Shown in pieces: positions 63,999 through 64,000 of a DNA stretch of 64,000 nt. The notes under the pieces are model-generated. The model worked only from the letters and a program-made list of their open reading frames with translations, had not been told where the DNA came from and did no database searches. Every line of letters begins with the position of its first letter. Position 1 is the first letter of the stretch. Origin of the DNA: a virus; the IMG/VR virus record IMGVR_UViG_3300047323_000190, positions 1-64,000 of that record, one strand, 5' to 3'. A program made the translations under genes and the position numbers.

Positions 63999-64000
63999 GT

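Overview
The window reads as an almost complete genome of a temperate, contractile-tailed (myovirus-type) phage whose host is most likely a GC-rich betaproteobacterium of the Burkholderiaceae. This rests on protein families, GC-rich codon use and a PrtN-like gene beside the integrase. No bacterial housekeeping gene, rRNA or convincing tRNA is present. The integrase and a candidate attP lie inside the phage gene order, with lysis and fibre genes on one side and early genes on the other. That is the arrangement of an excised, circular or virion genome rather than a prophage cut at attL/attR. How the window ends relate to the true genome ends cannot be decided from the sequence.

Layout. 0-5 kb (+): holin-like protein, GH19 endolysin, glycine-rich fibre-like protein, HNH-like protein, lipoprotein and DUF1353 protein. 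5-7.6 kb: attachment/integration region with a tyrosine integrase (+), facing away from a GIY-YIG protein (-) that carries a lambda-integrase-type arm-binding domain. 7.6-21.9 kb (-): a long leftward early operon of more than 35 mostly small genes. It includes PrtN-like and RMF-like proteins, a duplicated small-gene cassette, a YqaJ exonuclease module, a 40-residue pilin-like peptide and an antirepressor, and it has a nut-like site near its start. 21.9-23.3 kb: immunity region with a CI-type repressor, a Cro-like protein, shared operator half-sites and a tR1-like terminator. 23.3-36 kb (+): rightward early operon with an O-like initiator containing an iteron-like origin, DnaB helicase, SNF2-type helicase, methyltransferase, nucleases, dNMP kinase and a cytosine methyltransferase with a second gene nested inside it. 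It ends in a Q-like gene followed by a strong promoter and terminator. 36-60.9 kb (+): late operon with terminase, DUF4055-type portal, scaffold, P22-type coat protein, sheath, tube, frameshifted tail chaperone, tape measure, baseplate and fibre. 61-64 kb: conversion genes (acyltransferase, outer-membrane barrel, SGNH-like lipoprotein, small regulator).

How it works together. The CI-type repressor should bind AAGTAC half-sites that overlap the leftward promoter and the cI-cro gap. Antitermination would extend both early operons, and a Q-like protein acting near 36.04-36.18 kb would open the late operon. Several genes run against their operons with apparent promoters of their own (11.97, 40.85 and 51.95 kb), which is the pattern of lysogen-expressed morons.

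The most noteworthy points are: the lambda-Int-N/GIY-YIG fusion beside attP; the gene nested in the cytosine methyltransferase; an HNH gene whose C-terminus repeats that of the gene upstream and whose start is sequestered in a switch-like leader; the pilin-like peptide; and the antisense cassettes with their own promoters.
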